Part shown: positions 58,855-64,000 of the stretch, one piece after another | How the letters are laid out: each line of letters starts with the position of its first letter | Position numbering within the stretch: the first letter of the stretch is position 1 | From: Channa striata | Lineage: Eukaryota > Chordata > Actinopteri > Anabantiformes > Channidae | Direction: 5' to 3' | Length of the DNA: 64,000 bases | Assembly: GCA_033026295.1 (NCBI GenBank) | Contig: CM065173.1 | Span: forward strand, 6,138,001 to 6,202,000 | Position numbers and translations under genes: made by a program | The notes under the pieces: model-generated | What the model saw: only the letters and a program-made list of their open reading frames with translations | Databases searched by the model: none | Told to the model about the DNA's origin: nothing

Positions 58855-60735
58855 GATGCAGGTCATATTTGTACAACGGCCACATCATTCACATCAGAGT
58901 GACTCAGAGCAGTTTCTCATGTTAACTAAAATAAACAGCCTTGTCCAAAGTCACTTCTAGTCTCCACATTCACCTTGGACCATCACACTTGAGTGTGTGA
59001 GCTGTGACGGCGTAACGTCTGCACGCCATACAACACTTTAATTCATGCAGCTCTCATTTAGGATGACTTCTAAATGCCCAAAACGCTCATAAATCTGCAC
59101 TCACAGTGTCTCTTGTGGAGCAATGACACAGTGATTTGACAATGCAAATAAATATTAGCCCATGTTACAGCGCGATGTGTATGTGCATAATTCATAGCGA
59201 AGGAGCCCACCAGGCTCCGGGCCTTTGTATGACGTGACTGAGACAAAAGGAAGAGACAAAAATCACCAACAAGACAGACATTATGAACATACAAAGATGG
59301 AAAACAATGAGCACAATCACACAAAATGATCACAAACTGTGACACTGCTATTGATTTAGGATCTGACCACAAGGTCATCTCCTCCCGACCACATGTTCAA
59401 GTTTCTTTGGTTGACCAGAAAGGAGATCAACGCTTTTATAAAACCAGTAGAAATATATTATTTCTATTGGCAGTTCTCACACTGTTGGTACACACATACA
59501 GCTGTGTGTCCAGGCGTGTGTGTGTGTGTGTGAACGCATGTTAACGCACAGTTTTCACACCTACAGCATTTGCACAGGAACAGTTAGTAACAAATTATTC
59601 ATGTGCATGTTTGTGTTTGTGTCAGTATATTACTGAGTCTCCAAACATTATGATTTGCCTGTGGTCACATCGACATTTCTGCATTAAACAAAACACTTGA
59701 AAATAGAAAATGTTTTGTTTTTTTACAGTTGAATTGGAGGAGGAGCAATGTCCATCTCTGCACGGGGAAATGTCTTACTAATATTAACTTATGAAACTAA
59801 ATATTCAAACATACAGAATGTCCTGTGAAGCATAACAATGAGGACGAGGGAGGAGGAAGGAAGAGCTATAGTCTGGATGAGTCATAACATTGTGTTTTGT
59901 GTTTCCTTAATGCTTCCTTGGTTTCATTTCTTTTGTAATATTTGAGAGTCAGATTTGCCGAATGCATCCAGGCTCCGGTTCCGCCTTCTCTGTGCCGGCT
60001 ACATCTGTTCTCTCTGCCCTACGGGAATACAGCTGGGCCTCGGCCTTCATGGGACAATACAGAGGAGAGACGGGAGAGCGAGACAGAGAACGAGTGAGAG
60101 AGAGAGAGGGAGGGAGGATGAGGAGGAAAAAGAATCATTTCTGCTTTCATAAACCCCACATGTCCTCCACACAGAGTCCCAGAAGCCAGTGGCCTAATGT
60201 GGCTGTAATGTAGATGAATGAAGGGGGCAGGATGGATCCACTGTGCAGATGTCAGTTGGCTGCTGCTGCTTCACCAGGACTTAAAAAGGTTTGACCCAGG
60301 AAGTAGTTACAGATCTAAAAGAGATCAAAACACAAAAGAAGGAAAAAGGTTTAAGACACGTGGGGAGCGGTACAATTTCATTTTGGAAATGTCTTTGCAC
60401 ATTTTATCTACATCAGTCCAGGTACAGAACAGCCTAATCTGAGCACAACTAATGGACTGAGTAGAAATTCCAAGGATTCGTGCATTAGAGACAATGTGTG
60501 TGGGGCCAACAGTTTATTGACTTTCCCTAAATAATCTGTTAGCATTCCAGGAAAACTCAAACATTTGATTGTGACGCCTTCAGCAGAGTAGAATCAAGGA
60601 TTGTTCCAGGTCATGGTGCAATTAATTTGAATTAATTTGGTGTGAAAAGACACAGTGTGAAGATAAAACTTTGTAATTTCAAGTAATTGGTAGCAAACTT
60701 TGAGATGAAAAATATCAAAGTTGCTCTTCACATGG
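58855..60735. other. intergenic, no gene seen
   Basis: Contains a GT run at 59515-59532 and a GA-rich run at about 60088-60120. 59960-60060 ('ggctccggttccgccttctc', 'cctacgggaatacagctggg') is GC-richer than its neighbours and could be an old exon or conserved block, but no frame is convincing. Confidence 0.4.
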
Positions 60736-60739
60736 CCGT

Positions 60740-60938
60740 CGACCCTGATCCTGGTTCTCCTGGAGGTTTCTTCCGTTAAAGGTGGTTTTTCCTCTCCGCT
60801 GTTTCCTATAGCTGCTCAAGGGGGATTTGTTGGGTTTTCTGTAAATGTCTGTATAGTCTGGACTTTATTATGTAAAGTGCCTTGAGATGAACTTGTTGTA
60901 AATCAAATTAAAGTTGAATTGAATTGAATTGAATTGAA
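60740..60938 (+). mobile_element. GAATT-tailed fish LINE/SINE-type element, plus orientation
   Basis: 'cctggaggtttcttccgtta', 'gctcaagggggatttgttgg', 'ttattatgtaaagtgccttg' and a terminal run of GAATT units (60915-60938) are the reverse complement, in reverse order, of 25589-25800. The element is 5'-truncated, as retroposed copies usually are. Confidence 0.8.
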
Positions 60939-62695
60939 ATCACACTAGAGATTTCTCACTCTCTCAATGTAAAATTTCTCGGGGCTTGAATGCCATAATT
61001 TTTTTTTATTACGCATGAGGTGCTCTACATTCTAGTCACCTGAAGAAAAAGAGAAATGAAGCCAGACCTACATGTCCTGTCCATATTCTGATTGGTGTCG
61101 GTATCTATGAGGTCGCTCTCTGTCTGACAACAGCTGTTGACAGCTGGTTGAGGATAAAATGAAGTGACCAGAGATTAACTTGATTCTGTCGTCTGTGCTA
61201 GAAAGTATTTGCCTTTTTCACAGTGTTCCAGTAACAGAAAAGTCTGGACCAAGTTGAGTAATTGCAAAAACTATTTTTTTCTTCCTTCAGATTTCATTTA
61301 AATGTGGTGGTCGTGGTGGTGTTATTCAGAAAGTGGACACACTTCAAACTGTTGGAGCGTAGCTTGGAGCACTCATGTCACTTTCTGATGGCGCTCGGTT
61401 CCATTTTCAAAAGAAAAAACTTTTATCCCTGCATCACTTACGTCCACAAGTGCCCAGGCCACAGTTTCACTTCTTTAATTCAAAGAGCTGCACAGAAAAA
61501 TGCTTACTGACAAGAGAAGCTGCTTGGGCCACTCAAAGAACTCTGCCAAGTCTGAGATGAGATAGAGGGGCCACAAGTGAAAAGAAAAGTAATGTTGAAC
61601 TATTTCACTTTTTGACTGTTTCCCAGCAGCCATTTCCTGCGACATGCATGTTGATAAAAACTCTCACAACTATTTATAACAGATAACTTGAAAACTGGAA
61701 CCCCTCGTTATGATGGCGTTTGTGTGATGAAAGAGAACAGACACGTGGCATTTTGTACATTGTAGGTGCAGTCCTCAAAATATGTAAGATATCTGTTTAC
61801 TCATTCATTAATTCATCCTCGGTTTGTGTCGTAGCATAAAGAAAACACCACAGACGCCTTCACTGATTGTGAATTTGCTTCTTTTGTTTCTCGTTTGATT
61901 AGTACATGTGCATAAATGCCATTAAATTCCCTTCGACTTCCCTAAATTTAAATATTAAAATGGGTCCAGCTGACATCATCTGAACTCCTAAAGATAAAAA
62001 AGCTCCTCCGGTTGAGTCAACTAGAATCAAAGAAATATAATAACATATGGAAGTCAGAGGGAAGTTAAAAAGTATGAATGTACATTTACACAAATAACTA
62101 AAGCCATACAGCCCTTTAATGGCACTTTCAGACCAGAGGAACGTTTGTGTGTTTGGATCACAGGATCTATGAATACCAAACGTTCTTAGAAGAAGATTTT
62201 GAGGAACATTTGGAGCTCCTAGTTCACAGTCAGCATAATTGGAATCATGAGTGATGCACGTGTAGCTCTTCAGTCGAACACTGAGACAGTTTGATTGAGG
62301 CTCAAAGCCGTTATCATTTTAACTCTTAGACTGCTGCCTAATTAGGTTTTGATTGAGCCGTTGAGATTAAGAATGTTTTCATAAATTTGATCACGTGACT
62401 TAAGCTCTGCCAGGTGAGACGGCAGTGATCTCAGCAGTGTGCCGGGTCTGGAGAACAGCCTCATTTCAGCAGAGCATGTTTTAATTTACCGCTGGATCAC
62501 GCTCCAAGCATTTTAAAATCTTATGAGTAATTTTGGAAGATACAAGATGGTATCAGAAATATAATGTGTTACTGCCACTTGCCTGGAGGGAAACACTTTA
62601 TGGCTATTTCAAAAGTTTGCAGTAGGAAAAGAAATGGAGTCCCTACTACTGGTGCACATGCAAACAGAAAAAAAAGCTCCTGTATGTATTTTTCT
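60939..62695. other. intergenic, no gene seen
   Basis: No gene or clear repeat. 62115-62220 ('cagaccagaggaacgtttgt', 'aggaacatttggagctccta') may be an old element, without support. Confidence 0.45.
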
Positions 62696-62699
62696 GTCC

Positions 62700-62815
62700 T
62701 TAGAATGGTTTGGTGAGGAGATTAGCACCTTCATCTAACAGCAAAAAAGTTCTGCATTTGAACCTGCTTAAGTGGCTGAGGCCTTTCTGTGTGGTCATGC
62801 TGCCAAAGTTGGCCA
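62700..62815 (+). mobile_element. decayed fish SINE-like repeat, plus orientation
   Basis: 'ggagattagcaccttcatct', 'aacagcaaaaaagttctgca', 'tttgaacctgct' and 'ggcctttctgtgtggtcatg' follow the order of the common fish repeat ('gtggttagcac...cctcacagcaagaaggtcctgggttcgaac...gcctttctgtgtgga'). The tRNA-like B-box region is degenerate. It is a relative, in the opposite orientation, of the copy at 4.03-4.28 kb. Confidence 0.6.
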
Positions 62816-64000
62816 AAAACAATAAGTACTAATAAGTTTGAACCAATGATATATCTATTTTTGTGCATCATCTTCACAACAGAGCAACCCAACATGTTTA
62901 CTTTAGCATGAACATTTCTACAAAAATATCAACGTACCTAAATGGTTTTAAAATAAAAACATTTTTTAAATGGAATCATCTACAATTGGAAGTTTTTTGA
63001 AATAGTAAATAACAATGATGGCAAAACATTTTGGACATTTGAAAGACTTTTGGTGGTGGGAATGATCAGTGATCAGTGAAATGTCCAAACAGTGTATATT
63101 AATAAAGGCTGGACAGTGGACAACAAGTTTGGAATGTCTTTGTGTAAACATGAATTTAGCTTTCAGTGCTCACATGGCTCCACTTTCCATTGTCGCTTCA
63201 CTTTAAAGTGAACAAATGAACATAACCACAGAGGCATCAGGTTTAACGGATGCGCTGCACTGCCTGATAATCCCACGTTTGTGCTGAGGTGGTGATACAA
63301 CAACCTACAGGTGCAATGAGCCATAAATCTGTTCCTCTGCTGTGGACAGATCTAACATGTCACCCTGTGCACAACCGTAGACTCACCTTTAACAGGAAGT
63401 CGTGTCACAGGTCTTCATGATCAGGAAAACATTTCTGATCACGCCACGTGCCAGGCCTGAACCTCTGAACTCCTGTCTGTCCCTGAGATGCAGGGATGCA
63501 CAGAGCAGCTCACTTTGGCTGGACTTCAGAGTCCACGGGACGTGATGTAACTCCTTGCTGTGCTATTTTAGAAAAGCCTCTAGGAAGAAAATCTGGCCTG
63601 TTGAAAGAAAGAGACAAGTAGATGAGGACAAGCCCGTTCACTGGGGGATGTGAAGTTATTATAATGAGATTTTGTTAAAGCTGTGATTTACCTGATGTCG
63701 CGAGACAGTAAACGCTGCTTTGCTCTCGCATCACATCGTATCAACATCTGAGCGTCACAGTCATGTGACAGATTCACGTGCTGTTTGCTGGACATTTTTA
63801 GCCCAAGTTCCTGTGAGTTACATTGACCCGCTTTCATGTTTGCAAGCACTAGCAGGTTTGCATGCAACCCCGAGGCAGGAAGTTAGTGTGCACAGACTGC
63901 CGCTGTGATGCTGACAAGGTCAAAGTTCATTCCACATTGTTCTGTCATTAGTTGTTATTTTTCTGCCACACACACAAAAAAACATTAGTTACGTTCCTGA
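62816..64000. other. intergenic, no gene seen
   Basis: 'gatcagtgatcagtga' is a short doubled word near 63065-63078. No exon, RNA gene or transposon recognised up to the window edge. Confidence 0.5.

Noticed and set aside
62700..62815. tRNA gene suggested by 'gattagc' and 'tttgaacctgc' words
   Set aside because: No cloverleaf can be drawn. The words belong to a SINE-like dispersed repeat.

Overview
The window reads as non-coding DNA from a ray-finned (teleost, probably percomorph) fish. No open reading frame looks like a protein gene: the longest runs (150-172 codons) lie in repeats or microsatellites, and I see no tRNA, rRNA or intact multi-exon gene. The teleost assignment rests on the repeats: copies of the fish repeat whose 3' tail is a run of GAATT units, the fish dispersed repeat whose reverse strand reads 'caccagtccgtctcagggcc', a Tc1-type transposase remnant, short TIR elements, and many long CA/GT microsatellites. 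These family identities are by recognition only and were not searched.

Layout. 0-11.9 kb is mostly single-copy-looking intergenic DNA with three decayed dispersed repeats (about 0.73-1.09, 4.03-4.28 and 9.06-9.13 kb) and CA repeats. 11.9-12.8 kb is a long dispersed repeat. 13-17 kb holds several blocks that look like conserved non-coding elements. 16.9-21 kb is repeat-rich: a GAATT-type fragment, a T-rich strand-asymmetric block with a 78-bp GTTT array, a 60-bp CA array and another T/C-rich repeat. 22.3-24.9 kb is the most gene-like part: on the minus strand a small eroded exon encodes the start of a PB1/ubiquitin-fold-like protein of a kind found in many copies in fish genomes, followed by about 1.3 kb of 3'UTR-like DNA with internal 500-bp repeats and an AATAAA signal. 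25.6-26.8 kb is a pile of decayed transposons, including a Tc1 remnant. 29-36 kb contains pyrimidine- and purine-rich tracts, a TIR-type element near 33.4 kb, and what look to me like the best regulatory-element candidates (30.7-31.3 kb, 33.8-34.0 kb). 36-48 kb is almost repeat-free apart from CA arrays, with further candidate conserved blocks. 48.4-49.6 kb is a 1.17-kb TIR element with an L2-like tail nested in it. 54.8-55.0 kb is a 254-bp MITE. 58.1-58.9 kb is a GT-repeat cluster containing an exact 209-bp tandem duplication. 60.7-60.9 kb is a plus-strand GAATT-tailed copy, and 62.7-62.8 kb a decayed fish repeat.

No genes here work together. The likeliest reading is a gene-poor interval or very long intron, with scattered candidate cis-regulatory blocks between old transposon remnants. 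I found no convincing undescribed system; the decayed transposon-associated gene at 23.8-23.9 kb and the low-repeat candidate regulatory blocks most deserve a second look.
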